In this document: in pieces, positions 34,204-43,516 of the stretch | How the letters are laid out: every line of letters starts with the position of its first letter | How positions within the stretch are numbered: the stretch's first letter is position 1 | Source: Rhodococcus sp. Leaf278 | GTDB taxonomy: Bacteria; Actinomycetota; Actinomycetes; Mycobacteriales; Mycobacteriaceae | DNA: 64,000 nucleotides | Reading direction: 5' to 3' | Assembly (NCBI RefSeq): GCF_001426085.1 | Contig: NZ_LMRR01000014.1 | Location: 433 to 64,432 of the forward strand | Translations under genes and position numbers: made by a program | The notes under the pieces: model-generated | Seen by the model: only the letters and a program-made list of their open reading frames with translations | Told to the model about the DNA's origin: nothing | The model's database searches: none

Positions 34204-35741
34204 CAACCGCTGACAAAACCGTCGAACAGGCCCTCGTCACCGACGACAGGCGCAGCATCCTGCTCGTCTTCGCCGGTCTCATGGTGACGATGTTGCTCGC
34301 CTCACTCGACCAAACCATCTTCAGTACTGCTCTGCCCACCATCGTCGGCGAACTCGACGGTGTCGACCAGATGCTATGGGTGACAACGGCGTACGTTCTC
34401 GCCTCGACGATCATGCTGCCGATCTACGGCAAGGTAGGTGACCTCATCGGCCGAAAGTCGCTGTTCATCTTCGCAATTGCGTTGTTCATGGCGGGATCGA
34501 TAGTCGGCGGACTCGCTCTAGACATGCCCTGGCTCATCACGGGGCGCGCGATCCAGGGACTCGGCGGCGGCGGCCTGATGATCCTGGCTCAGGCAATCAT
34601 CGCCGACGTCGTTCCCGCACGCCAGCGCGGCAAGTACATGGGCATCATGGGCGGCGTCTTCGCGCTCTCTTCGGTCGCAGGCCCCTTACTCGGCGGATTC
34701 TTCACCGAAGGAATTGGATGGCGCTGGGCTTTTTGGATGAACGTCCCACTGGGCGTGCTCGCGATCGCCTCAGCAGTATTTTTCCTGAGACTCCCCAAGA
34801 TCGACCACGACAAACCCCGACTGGACGTCACGGGAATGACGCTTCTCGCACTCGCCTCGACGGGCGTGGTGCTCATAACGACATGGGGCGGAACAACGTA
34901 CGCCTGGAATTCCCCCGCAATAGTCGCCCTGATCATTGCAACGGCCGTTGCAGCTGTCAGCTTCGTCGGTGTCGAGAAGGCAGCCGCGGAACCGATCATG
35001 CCGCTACACCTTTTCAAAGACCGAAACTTCAATCTGACCACTGTCGCCGGACTCATCATCGGCGTCTCCATGTTCGGTGCACTCGCCTACCTGCCCACAT
35101 ATCTCCAGATGGTCACCGGCGCGGGAGCAACGAAAGCCGGGTTGCTGATGATCCCTATGATGGCCGGTCTACTGGTGACATCGATCGTGTCCGGCCAACT
35201 CGTCAGCAAGACCGGACGCTACAAATACCTACCCATCATGGGCTCGGGAATCGTAGTCCTATCACTGATCTTGCTATCGACGATGACCGCCGGCATGGAA
35301 GTGTGGATCATCTGTGCATACCTGGCCGTCATGGGAATTGGACTGGGTATGAGCATGCAGATCCTCGTACTTATCGTGCAGAACTCCTTCCCGATCACCG
35401 AAGTCGGCACCGCCACCGCATCGAACAACTACTTCCGACAGATCGGCGCATCCCTCGGCTCCGCGGTGGTCGGCACGCTGTTCGTCTCCCGACTGACCTC
35501 ACTCTTGGGAGGAGCCTCGACCGACGGATCATCACCGGAGAGTTCGTTGACACCCGAGTCCGTGCGAGCACTACCCGACGCCGCACGAGAGGTCATCGTC
35601 AACGCCTACAACGATGCCCTCACACCGGTCTTCCTCTACATGGTGCCCCTGATGATCATCGCGCTGCTGCTTCTGGTCTTCATCGACGAAAAACCCCTGG
35701 CGACAACGAGAGAGCGCACTCTGAGCACTCGCAGTAGCTGA
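34200..35741 (+). CDS. MFS multidrug exporter, DHA2 (14-TM) family
   Basis: 513 residues with 14 predicted membrane segments. Motif D1 LDQTIFSTALPTIVGEL in TM1, motif A GKVGDLIGRKSLF after TM2, motif C region GGVFALSSVAGPLLGG, all typical of EmrB/QacA drug:H+ antiporters. A hydrophilic loop near the C-terminus (GASTDGSSPESSLTPES) precedes the last segment. Likely exports toxic aromatic or amphipathic compounds; translationally coupled to TetR. First functional unit inside the repeat-bounded island. Confidence 0.92.
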   Translation: MTTADKTVEQALVTDDRRSILLVFAGLMVTMLLASLDQTIFSTALPTIVGELDGVDQMLWVTTAYVLASTIMLPIYGKVGDLIGRKSLFIFAIALFMAGSIVGGLALDMPWLITGRAIQGLGGGGLMILAQAIIADVVPARQRGKYMGIMGGVFALSSVAGPLLGGFFTEGIGWRWAFWMNVPLGVLAIASAVFFLRLPKIDHDKPRLDVTGMTLLALASTGVVLITTWGGTTYAWNSPAIVALIIATAVAAVSFVGVEKAAAEPIMPLHLFKDRNFNLTTVAGLIIGVSMFGALAYLPTYLQMVTGAGATKAGLLMIPMMAGLLVTSIVSGQLVSKTGRYKYLPIMGSGIVVLSLILLSTMTAGMEVWIICAYLAVMGIGLGMSMQILVLIVQNSFPITEVGTATASNNYFRQIGASLGSAVVGTLFVSRLTSLLGGASTDGSSPESSLTPESVRALPDAAREVIVNAYNDALTPVFLYMVPLMIIALLLLVFIDEKPLATTRERTLSTRSS

Positions 35742-35856
35742 GATCGCGAAGGACACGGTGGCGTGTGCGGTGCCGACTCGCACTGGCGGAACGTGCTCGG
35801 CAGTATGACAAGACGGCGATGCGGTGGGCAACGTGTGGCCCGAAGCGACTGTAGGT

Positions 35857-36708
35857 CTATACCTCGCCGGGTTCCTGCACAAGTGCGAAGTCGTACTCGG
35901 ATATCCACATGGTGTCTGCATCCGGTCCGCGCTTTTCGTACGTTGCGACGAGTGATTCCTTGACACCGAATACTGCGTCGGATTCCAGGTACTCGTCGCC
36001 GTCGACGAAGGTGTGTGTCACCAGCCGCTCGTAACCGTCGGCCGAGACGAGGAAGTGCATGTGTGCCGGTCGGTAGGGGTGTCGCCCGAGGCGGGTGAGC
36101 ATCTGCCCGACGGGCCCGTCGTCGGGAATCGGATACGACGTGGGTTTGATGCCGCGAAAGGTGTACCTACCGTCGGCTCCGGTGACGAAGCGGCCTCGGT
36201 TGTTCCAGCGCGGTTGAATGTCGGGTTGCTGGACGTCGTAGTAGCCGTCCTCGTTGTCCGACCACACGTCGACGCACGCGCCCTCGATCGGCGTACGGTC
36301 GGTACCGGTAACACGCCCGACGAACAGGCATGCTTCGCCTTTCCCGTCGAGGCTGATGTTCTCGCCCATCTCGCGGATCGGCGCGTTCTCGACGTGGAAC
36401 GGTCCGAATACCGTGCTGTCGGTGGCATTCTCGGGCCGGCGGTGGTTGATTGCGTCCACGAGCATGGACACGCCGAGTGCGTCCGAGAGCAGGATGAATT
36501 CTTGCCGTTCGGGGCCGCTGATCTGTCCCGTTCGGGTGAGGAAGTCGATGGCGAGGTCCCATTCGGCTTCGGTGAGGTTCACGTCCTTGACGAATTCGTG
36601 CACGTGACGAACGAGGCTGCTCATGACGACGGCGACACGGTCGTCGGCGGGGATGTTCATGCGTTCGTTGACGGTGTCGACCGATGCGTGTTCGGTGAAG
36701 TACTTCAT
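35857..36708 (-). CDS. tsdC: Hydroxyquinol 1,2-dioxygenase
   Basis: 283 residues. Intradiol dioxygenase with Fe(III) ligands Tyr 157 (EDGYYDVQ), Tyr 192 (TSYPIPDDGP), His 216 and His 218 (RPAHMHF), plus an N-terminal helical dimerisation domain. The 'LGRHPYRPAHMHF' context and the pathway neighbours favour hydroxyquinol over catechol as substrate. Reaction: intradiol cleavage of hydroxyquinol to maleylacetate. Last gene of the tsdBADC operon; its ATG overlaps the stop of tsdD. Confidence 0.92.
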   Translation of the reverse strand: MKYFTEHASVDTVNERMNIPADDRVAVVMSSLVRHVHEFVKDVNLTEAEWDLAIDFLTRTGQISGPERQEFILLSDALGVSMLVDAINHRRPENATDSTVFGPFHVENAPIREMGENISLDGKGEACLFVGRVTGTDRTPIEGACVDVWSDNEDGYYDVQQPDIQPRWNNRGRFVTGADGRYTFRGIKPTSYPIPDDGPVGQMLTRLGRHPYRPAHMHFLVSADGYERLVTHTFVDGDEYLESDAVFGVKESLVATYEKRGPDADTMWISEYDFALVQEPGEV

Positions 36709-37799
36709 GCGGGTGATCCGCTCCTCGGGTTCGGTCGGGTGCCCTCGTGGGCATCTTGCAGGACCCTGCGAATGGAGTCGCGGTCCAGTGGGCGCGGCGA
36801 CCAGTACGGCGAGGCGATGGCCTGGTCCGCGACCAGATCCAGCTGATCGGCGGTGACTCCCAGATCCGCGAGCCGGAGCGGCGCACCGATATCGACGGCA
36901 AAATCGTGCAGTCCTGCACCCGCCGACCCACCGAACAGTGTCGCGACGTCGGTAAGTGTTTGCGGCACGGATTCTTCGACGAAGCCGATGGTGTGGGGAA
37001 GCATGATTGCGTGAGTCTGTGCGTGCGGGAGATCCAATGCACCGCCGAGGGTGTGACACAGCTTGTGGTGCACCGACATTCCCACGCCGCCGAGCACGGT
37101 GCCGCACAGCCAGGCACCGTACAGGGCCCCGTCGCGTGCGTCCTGATTGCTGGGGGCCTCGACCAGTGCCGGTAGAGAATCGCGCAGCGCCCTGAGCCCC
37201 TCGATCGCCATCAAGGTGTAGATGGGGCTGCCGTCGCGAGCGTAGGTGCCTTCGACGGCGTGCGCTATGGCGTTGAGGCCGCTGGCGACGGTGAGTTCGA
37301 TCGGCATCGAATCGGTGAGATCAGGGTCGTAGACCACGGTTTCGGGGAGGATCTCCGGTCCGCGCCGCGTGGTCTTGACTCCGTTCTCGGTTTCTCCGAG
37401 AACCGGGGTCACCTCCGACCCCGCGTAGGTGGTGGGCACGACGACCTGCGGCAGTCCGGTTCGTGCCGCAATTGCCTTGCCCAGCCCGGTGGTCGAGCCT
37501 CCGCCGATGGCGACGATGCAGTCCGCGCCGAAGTTCTCCACCTCGATCAACGCCCGAGCTGTCACCGCGGTCGGTGTGTGCATTTCGGCGACGGCGACGA
37601 CGCCGACCCCGAGTGCACCCAGAGTCCCCAGCACGCGCGTCGCCTCGTCGTGCTGGTGCGGGGTGGACAGCACGACCGCTCGACTGCATCCGAGCCTCTC
37701 GACCTCAGCGGACACCGTCTGCACGCTGCCGCGTCCGAAGACGATGCGGGCGGGTGATCCGCTGTGAACGAAGGAAGACAGAGTCGTGTCCCGGATCAT
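36705..37799 (-). CDS. tsdD: Maleylacetate reductase
   Basis: 364 residues from ATG 37799. Iron-type alcohol dehydrogenase fold: IVFGRGSVQ opening, NAD-site VAIGGGSTTGLGKAIA, TYAGSEVTPVLGETE, metal-region HAVEGTYA and SVHHKLCHTLGG. The maleylacetate-reductase branch has exactly this GSEVTP..G.TE segment. Reaction: NAD(P)H-dependent reduction of maleylacetate to 3-oxoadipate, feeding the beta-ketoadipate route. ATGA overlaps with tsdA upstream and tsdC downstream show tight coupling. Confidence 0.93.
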   Translation of the reverse strand: MIRDTTLSSFVHSGSPARIVFGRGSVQTVSAEVERLGCSRAVVLSTPHQHDEATRVLGTLGALGVGVVAVAEMHTPTAVTARALIEVENFGADCIVAIGGGSTTGLGKAIAARTGLPQVVVPTTYAGSEVTPVLGETENGVKTTRRGPEILPETVVYDPDLTDSMPIELTVASGLNAIAHAVEGTYARDGSPIYTLMAIEGLRALRDSLPALVEAPSNQDARDGALYGAWLCGTVLGGVGMSVHHKLCHTLGGALDLPHAQTHAIMLPHTIGFVEESVPQTLTDVATLFGGSAGAGLHDFAVDIGAPLRLADLGVTADQLDLVADQAIASPYWSPRPLDRDSIRRVLQDAHEGTRPNPRSGSPA

Positions 37800-38785
37800 C
37801 GGTCGAGCTTGAACAGCGCGGCGGCGTTGCTGCGCCCGATCTTGAGTCTGTCGGCTTCGGAAATGCTCGCCGAGTCGAACCAGTTCGCCGCGTGGTCGAC
37901 GTTCTCGAAAGGCCAATCGGTGGAGAACATCACGCGCTCGGATCCGAGTTCGAGAAGCGCATCGATCAGAGTTTGGGTGCGAAAGTTGCCCGAGGTGGTG
38001 ATGAAGAAATTCTCGGTGAAGTAGTCGACCATCCTACGTTTCGCGGGATAGGTGGGCGGCACGTCCACCCACGCGTTGCGGTTGTCGATTCGCCACAGCA
38101 TGGCCGGGATGCCCTCCCCCATGTGGCCGACCACGATGTTCAGACCGGGATGCTCGTCGAACAGACCGGATGTCATCAGTCGCAGTGCGTGCACGGCGGT
38201 CTCCTGGGCGAACGCCCACGTCGGTCCCAGAAGCCACGGGTGGCCCTGGTAGATGCGCGCGTCCTGCTCGAGCGGATTGCGCGGGTGAAGGTAGAACGGC
38301 ACATCGAGTCGTTCCACCTCTGCCCAGAAGGAACGGTATTGCGGAAGGTCGTAGTACAGCGGGGTGTTTCCGTCGTCCACCGACTCGCTCTGTGAGAACC
38401 CGTTGACCAGTGCACCGACGAATCCGAGTTCGGTGACGCATCGCCGCAGTTCCTCGGTGGCTGCGTCGGGATCCTGCAGGGGAAGGGCGGCGAAGCCGCG
38501 GAACCGGTCGGGGCGTTTGGCGATTTCCTCCGCGAGCACGTCGTTGGCGCGGCGAGCGATGTCGATGGCGCGCTTGGGCTCTGGGATGGCCTGCACGGCA
38601 GGGGCATTGAGGGAGAGAATCATGGTCTCGATGCCGTTGTCGTCCATCAACTTCAGTCGGACATCCTGGATGTCGAGCAACCGCCTCTGCAGCTCGTCCC
38701 AGTAGGTACCGGGCACAAATCCCGCTGAGTCGTTGAGGGTCTCGGGGATGGCGAAGTGTTCTTCCAGTGCGATCTTGCCCTGCAT
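37796..38785 (-). CDS. tsdA: Gamma-resorcylate (2,6-dihydroxybenzoate) decarboxylase
   Basis: 329 residues from ATG 38785. Amidohydrolase-2 (ACMSD) superfamily with metal-site Glu 8 and His 10 (ALEEHF), YLHPRNPL histidine, GHMGEGIPAMLWR, and the catalytic Asp in FSTDWPFE. The opening MQGKIALEEHFAIPET and FSTDWPFENVD match gamma-resorcylate decarboxylases. Reaction: non-oxidative decarboxylation of 2,6-dihydroxybenzoate to resorcinol. Second gene of the operon, 44 bp after tsdB. Confidence 0.93.
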   Translation of the reverse strand: MQGKIALEEHFAIPETLNDSAGFVPGTYWDELQRRLLDIQDVRLKLMDDNGIETMILSLNAPAVQAIPEPKRAIDIARRANDVLAEEIAKRPDRFRGFAALPLQDPDAATEELRRCVTELGFVGALVNGFSQSESVDDGNTPLYYDLPQYRSFWAEVERLDVPFYLHPRNPLEQDARIYQGHPWLLGPTWAFAQETAVHALRLMTSGLFDEHPGLNIVVGHMGEGIPAMLWRIDNRNAWVDVPPTYPAKRRMVDYFTENFFITTSGNFRTQTLIDALLELGSERVMFSTDWPFENVDHAANWFDSASISEADRLKIGRSNAAALFKLDR

Positions 38786-38829
38786 GATCTCTCCTCGGGT
38801 GTTGTCGGTCGGTCCGGAAATCGGGGGTG

Positions 38830-40419
38830 TCAGGATGTCGTGGCGAGTAACGCCGACCGGGTCGGTGTTACCGCCTCGATCAGGCTTGTCATCAACTGGG
38901 CCAGTTCGTCGTCGGTGCGGGCCAGTCCGTAGATGTAGCCATCGGGCCGCACAATTGCCGCGACGCACTTCTGCGCGGCGAACCAGCGGGTGTACACGCC
39001 GGCGGTGTCGGAGGTCGGAGCACCGTCGAACATCGAGGACAGCCCGAAGACGATCTCTCTGCCGCCCAGTCCTGCGAACCGTTCACGGTGGTCACTCGAA
39101 ATGGTATGCAGCGCAGCATTTCCGTCCGATACCACAAGCCATCCTGTTCCAGCGATGTCGTCGAACAGTGCAGTGCGTGACGAGGTGGAGACCAGTCCCT
39201 GGGGAAAGATATCGCCGCTGTTGGCGATCAAACCACCGGACAGCGCCGGGTACTGCAGCTTGTCGGGCTTCTGGTTGGCCTTGCGAGCGGCGATCATTCG
39301 CGCATCACGTTCCGCTGCGAGGACGGGGTCTCGCATCGTTTGGACGCGGCCCAGTTCGATCGCCTTCTCGGTGATGAATCGGACGTGCGGCTCGCGTTCG
39401 GATTGATAGGAGTCGAGGAGGGCGTCGGGATGCCCGGAGAGAACCATGTCGAGCTTCCACGCCAGGTTTCGGGCGTCGCGGATACCGGACACCATGCCCT
39501 GCGCAAGGAACGGCGGCATCTGATGTGCGGCGTCGCCGGCCAGAAAGACGTTGCCTGCGCGCCACTTCGAGGCGATGCACGATCGGAAGGTGTAGTTCGC
39601 GACGCGGACGAGCTCGGCGTCGTCGGGGGTCAAGTATGCAGACACACGAGACCACACCCTGTCCTGCTGCACCACCTCGTCTCGTTGCGCGCCACTGTCG
39701 AGACGGAACGAGAACCGGTGGTGGCGCGGCCCGATGTTCACGATCGCGATCGGCTCGGCGGGGTCGCACACCTGGCGGAACGTGGGCAGCGTCGGGACGT
39801 CGCGAGAGAGCTCGAAGTCGCACACCAGCCAGTTCTCGAAGAAGCCGTAATCGTCGAGCTCCCCGCCGACGACCTCCCGGACGATTCCGTTGCCGCCGTC
39901 GCAGCCGACGACGAACTCGGTGTCCACTCGGACGGTGCGGCCCTCTGCGTCGGTGGCGAGAACGGTTGTCACGGAATCGGACTGCTGGATTTCGGTCACG
40001 GTATGTCCGCGCCGCACATCGACCGTCGGAAGCGAAGTCAGCAACTCGTCGAGCACGGTCTCGACGTGCGGTTGATGCATCATGTACTGCGATGGCCACC
40101 CACTGCGGCCCGGGTTGTCGTACTCGATGTCGAGTAGAACGTCGTCCTGGGCGTTGACCCAGATGTATCCGCGCTGCACGTTGACACCCGGCAGCATCTT
40201 CTCCGCGATACCGAGCTTCTGAAACGTGCGCATCGTTTCGTCGTCGAATGCTGCAGCTCGCGGCAGGTTGTAGAGGCCGCTGTACCGCTCGAGAACCACG
40301 ACGCTGCGCCCCTGGCTTCCGAGAAGGGCGGCCAGCACCATGCCGGTGGGACCGCAGCCGACGACAACGACGTCAGCCGTCGTCTCGTGGCCGGCCTGCG
40401 TTGGTTCGAAAGCAGACAT
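38830..40419 (-). CDS. tsdB: Resorcinol 4-hydroxylase (FAD monooxygenase)
   Basis: 529 residues from ATG 40419 (GAGAGGAGC upstream). Class A flavin hydroxylase: VVVVGCGPTGMVLAALLG dinucleotide motif, VGCDGGNGIVRE (DG motif), and GDAAHQMPPFLAQGM FAD-ribityl motif; C-terminal thioredoxin-like domain (YTRWFAAQKCVAAIVRPDGY). Reaction inferred from the operon: NADH- and O2-dependent conversion of resorcinol to hydroxyquinol, as for the single-component TsdB of R. jostii RHA1. First gene of tsdBADC; an operator candidate lies upstream. Confidence 0.92.
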   Translation of the reverse strand: MSAFEPTQAGHETTADVVVVGCGPTGMVLAALLGSQGRSVVVLERYSGLYNLPRAAAFDDETMRTFQKLGIAEKMLPGVNVQRGYIWVNAQDDVLLDIEYDNPGRSGWPSQYMMHQPHVETVLDELLTSLPTVDVRRGHTVTEIQQSDSVTTVLATDAEGRTVRVDTEFVVGCDGGNGIVREVVGGELDDYGFFENWLVCDFELSRDVPTLPTFRQVCDPAEPIAIVNIGPRHHRFSFRLDSGAQRDEVVQQDRVWSRVSAYLTPDDAELVRVANYTFRSCIASKWRAGNVFLAGDAAHQMPPFLAQGMVSGIRDARNLAWKLDMVLSGHPDALLDSYQSEREPHVRFITEKAIELGRVQTMRDPVLAAERDARMIAARKANQKPDKLQYPALSGGLIANSGDIFPQGLVSTSSRTALFDDIAGTGWLVVSDGNAALHTISSDHRERFAGLGGREIVFGLSSMFDGAPTSDTAGVYTRWFAAQKCVAAIVRPDGYIYGLARTDDELAQLMTSLIEAVTPTRSALLATTS

Positions 40420-40481
40420 GTGGCTGCTCCTCTCGCTGTGACGTTCTGTCGTCGAATGTGATGGCAACCACAACGCTAGAG

Positions 40482-40515
40482 TTCATTATTAGTGAAGTCA
40501 ATGCACAGTAGTGAA
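40482..40515. promoter_or_regulatory. TsdR operator region upstream of tsdB
   Basis: Holds TTCATTATTAGTGAA (40482-40496, imperfect palindrome) and TGCACAGTAGTGAA (40502-40515). The latter, read on the minus strand as TTCACTACTGTGCA, matches 12 of 14 bases of the site before tsdT. Confidence 0.65.
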
Positions 40516-40562
40516 TTTCTTTGAAGGCCGTCGAATTCTCCCCGAGTGCCTAGGGTGGATCC

Positions 40563-41390
40563 GTGACCGATAATCCAGACTCCGATTCCATCGACGCCTC
40601 CGAACGCACGGGTGCTCGCCAGGGCATTCAGTCGGTCGAACTAGCGATGGGTGTCATCGAAGCGCTCGAGCGAGGCCTTGGACCGATGAGCCTGACCCAG
40701 ATTGCGAACGCCTCGGGAATGGCGGCCAGCAAAGTCCACCGTTACCTGGTCAGCCTCGGCCGTGCCGGTCTGATCGTGCAATCCGGCCGGTCGGGCTTGT
40801 ACGACTTCGGCCCCGCCATGCGCCGGCTCGGCATCGAATCACTGCGCCGTATGGATGACGTCAGCGTCGCGTCCGAGCACCTCCCGACCCTGCGAGACCG
40901 CACCGGCCATTCGGTCAACCTGGCAGCCTGGGGAGATCACGGCCCGGTTCTGGTGCGGTGGGATTACGGCGCACACGCGCTGCCGATCACCATTCGCGTG
41001 GGATCGACGATGCCGCTGTTGACGTCTGCCATCGGCCACGTCTACCTCGCGCATCTCCCCGAAACGATGGTCGCACCCTTTCTGCACGACGAGCTCGAGT
41101 CGATGGGTGCAACCGCACCCGACGAGGACGAGGTGGCAGCACTTCGCTCGCACGTCCGGCAAAACGGTGTCGCGACAATCTCCGGCGAGGTGATCCCCGG
41201 CGTGATGTCGATAGCAGCCCCGGTATTCCCTGCGGGCCAGTCCATTCCCCTGGTGGTAGCAGTGGCGATCCCGGCAAAGATCGGCAGCGCCGAAGTGGTC
41301 GCTGCCGCTACCGAGGAATTGCTGCGCGCGACACAGGCAATCTCCGAGGATTTCGGCAGCTCGGGCACCGTGGTCGAGCGTCCCGCCTGA
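40563..41390 (+). CDS. tsdR: IclR-family regulator of the gamma-resorcylate genes
   Basis: 275 residues. IclR winged helix (GIQSVELAMGVIEALERG, MAASKVHRYLVSLGRAGL) and a C-terminal GAF-like effector domain (TLRDRTGHSVNLAAWGDHGPVLV, then GVATISGEVIPGVMSIAAPVF). Sits between the divergent tsdB operon and tsdT, the same place as TsdR in R. jostii RHA1, where it represses both units and is released by gamma-resorcylate. Same role inferred here. Confidence 0.9.
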   Translation: MTDNPDSDSIDASERTGARQGIQSVELAMGVIEALERGLGPMSLTQIANASGMAASKVHRYLVSLGRAGLIVQSGRSGLYDFGPAMRRLGIESLRRMDDVSVASEHLPTLRDRTGHSVNLAAWGDHGPVLVRWDYGAHALPITIRVGSTMPLLTSAIGHVYLAHLPETMVAPFLHDELESMGATAPDEDEVAALRSHVRQNGVATISGEVIPGVMSIAAPVFPAGQSIPLVVAVAIPAKIGSAEVVAAATEELLRATQAISEDFGSSGTVVERPA

Positions 41391-41425
41391 CCCGAAAACC
41401 ACCATCACGTCGAAGTAATTGCGAT

Positions 41426-41439
41426 TTCACTATTGCGCA
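41426..41439 (+). promoter_or_regulatory. TsdR operator candidate upstream of tsdT
   Basis: TTCACTATTGCGCA lies in the tsdR-tsdT gap inside TTGCGA...TGCGCAA symmetry. It matches the tsdB-side site at 12 of 14 bases. Confidence 0.6.
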
Positions 41440-41574
41440 ACTCGTTTCTTTATGTTGAACTGTGATCTGCGCCATACGGGCGTCGAGCCGACCGCACATC
41501 ACATGCCGTGCCGATCGACGTCGCACGTCGGCATTCGCTGCGCACCAACGACTTTGCCTCGACAGGAGATTCAC

Positions 41575-42933
41575 GTGAGTCGCTCGACAACACCAAGCAC
41601 ACAGGGGCGCAGCCTGCCCCGCGCCACCAAAAGAATGCTGTATGTGACGTGGCTGGTCGCCACCCTGGAAGGTTTCGATCTCGCCATTTACGGGGCCACG
41701 GTCCCCGTCCTACTGCAGACGCCCTCGCTGGGCATGGACAGGGCGTCGGCGGGAACCATCGGCTCATTGGTCGGCGTCGGCATGCTGGTCGGAGCAGCCT
41801 TCGCCGGAGCCGTGATGCATCGCTTCGGACCGCGCAGACTGCTGCTCGGATCGATTGCCATCTTCACCGTCGGCATGCTGCTGTCCACTGTCGCGACGAG
41901 CGCGGAGATCTTCGGGCTCGGCCGTTTGGTCGTCGGCCTCGGTCTGGGCGTCGTGCTTCCCACGCTGAACGCCTATGTTGCAGACCTCAGCGAACCAGGA
42001 CGCCGCGCCCGGCATATCGGACTGATGATGAGCGGCTACGCAATCGGTGCACTGGCCGCGCCGCTTCTCGGAGCTGCACTGCTACCCGAGATCTCCTACC
42101 ACTGGCTGTACCTCATCGGCGTCATCCTGCCGCTCGTCGCTCTGCCGTTGATGTTCCGGTTGCCGGAAAGCCCGTTCCACCTGCGCCTCACCGGCCGAGA
42201 TGGCGATGCGAAGCAGATCGAGAATCTTTACGGACTCGCCCATGAACCGATGGCAACCAGCACCTCCGCCGGGCGGTTCCTCGGTCTCGGCCCGCTACTG
42301 ACCAGACGCCTCGCCCCCACCACCATCCTCGCCTGGGTGATGTCCTTCTGCGGGCTGCTGCTCGTCTTCGGTATCAGCGCTTGGCTGCCGTCGATCATGC
42401 AAGCCGCCGGATACTCGCTCGGCTCCGCACTGATGCAAACTGCCGCCATGTGGCTGGGCGTGTTCGTCGGAGTCATCGCAGCCGGGCCCGTGGCCGACAG
42501 ATTCGGCCCCCGCATCGTGGTGGTCGCAGCCTTCCTGACCGGCACGGTGAGCCTGATTCTGATGAGCCTCTCACCGCCCACCCCCGTGCTGTTCGTATTG
42601 ATGTTCGTCAGTGGTTTCGGGTTCATCGGCTCTCAGATCCTGGCCAACGCCTTTATACTTTCCGTCTACGATCCCGAGAACCGCAGCAGCGCACTGGCCT
42701 GGGCCCTGTCGGTCGGACGCCTCGGGGCCATCGTCGGCCCAACCCTCGGTGCATTCGTTCTCGACCGCGCAAGCGGCGTCGACTGGAACTTCTACAGCTT
42801 CGCCATCGTCGGACTCGCCGGTGCCATCACCGCCGTAGCCGTTCCGCGGCCTCGAACCCGGCACTCCACGACCGATCCGATTACCGACACATCACTTGCG
42901 GATGCGGCGTCGAATTCCACTCGTCGGCCCTGA
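41575..42933 (+). CDS. tsdT: MFS aromatic acid transporter (AAHS family)
   Basis: 452 residues from GTG 41575 with AGGAG upstream. Twelve membrane segments; the AAHS/MHS opening is seen (TLEGFDLAIYGATVPVLL with the conserved Asp in TM1), motif A-type GAVMHRFGPRRLLLGS and the second-half repeat GPVADRFGPRIVVVA. AAHS members import benzoate-type acids with protons. By position it is TsdT, the gamma-resorcylate importer. The TsdX hydrolase that follows tsdT in R. jostii RHA1 is not present here. Confidence 0.9.
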   Translation: MSRSTTPSTQGRSLPRATKRMLYVTWLVATLEGFDLAIYGATVPVLLQTPSLGMDRASAGTIGSLVGVGMLVGAAFAGAVMHRFGPRRLLLGSIAIFTVGMLLSTVATSAEIFGLGRLVVGLGLGVVLPTLNAYVADLSEPGRRARHIGLMMSGYAIGALAAPLLGAALLPEISYHWLYLIGVILPLVALPLMFRLPESPFHLRLTGRDGDAKQIENLYGLAHEPMATSTSAGRFLGLGPLLTRRLAPTTILAWVMSFCGLLLVFGISAWLPSIMQAAGYSLGSALMQTAAMWLGVFVGVIAAGPVADRFGPRIVVVAAFLTGTVSLILMSLSPPTPVLFVLMFVSGFGFIGSQILANAFILSVYDPENRSSALAWALSVGRLGAIVGPTLGAFVLDRASGVDWNFYSFAIVGLAGAITAVAVPRPRTRHSTTDPITDTSLADAASNSTRRP

Positions 42934-42997
42934 GCGGCCGGCTGCATGAATCCGTGGGCCGCGCAGCCCGAAAAGGTTGTGCTGAAACATGATTGAT

Positions 42998-43041
42998 CCT
43001 GTGTCCGGTTCGAGGATGTAGTCCCTCGAACCGGACACAGG
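42998..43041. terminator. Strong bidirectional terminator
   Basis: Perfect 18-base arms (CCTGTGTCCGGTTCGAGG and its complement at 43024-43041) with an 8-base loop between convergent tsdT and the SnoaL gene. Confidence 0.88.
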
Positions 43042-43056
43042 CTTTCGGCTACGACA

Positions 43057-43509
43057 TCACGGAGCAGGTACGGCGCCGATCTGTTGCAAGATTCCCAACA
43101 GGTCCGGCTGCCCGTGCTCGCCGACGATCTGTCCGTGGGCGAGGTAGTAAAAGTTGAAGGCTTGGGCCGAGATCGTCACGCCGGTGGGCGGGACGCCGAA
43201 GAATTCGCCCGAGTGTGTGCCACGCATGGTGAATCGCGCCGCGACCCTGTCGCCTTCGATGATCGTCTCCTCCATGGTCCACTGGATATTGGAAAAGCCG
43301 TTGCGCAACAGGGCGAGCAATTCCAGGTAGCCCGACGGTCCCCGCAGCGGTTCGGGATGTGTCGGGGCATGGAACACGGCTTCTGCCGCAATCACCTCGT
43401 GAGAGAGCTGCTCGTCTGCTGTGTTGATGAACTCGACGAATCGTGTCATCACCTCTTCGGGAGATTTCGTTTTGATGTTGTTCCATTCATTCTGTGATGC
43501 AAGGTTCAT
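43057..43509 (-). CDS. SnoaL-like ester cyclase / NTF2-fold protein
   Basis: 150 residues from ATG 43509. SnoaL polyketide-cyclase pattern: VMTRFVEFINTADEQLSHEVI, FHAPTHPEPLRGPSGYLELL, MRGTHSGEFFGVPPTGVTISAQ and a terminal GQIVGEHGQPDLLGILQQIGA with the conserved His/Asp of the family. Starts 7 bp after the MDR stop, so second gene of a two-gene unit. Exact substrate unknown. Confidence 0.87.
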   Translation of the reverse strand: MNLASQNEWNNIKTKSPEEVMTRFVEFINTADEQLSHEVIAAEAVFHAPTHPEPLRGPSGYLELLALLRNGFSNIQWTMEETIIEGDRVAARFTMRGTHSGEFFGVPPTGVTISAQAFNFYYLAHGQIVGEHGQPDLLGILQQIGAVPAP

Positions 43510-43516
43510 TGGTTGA

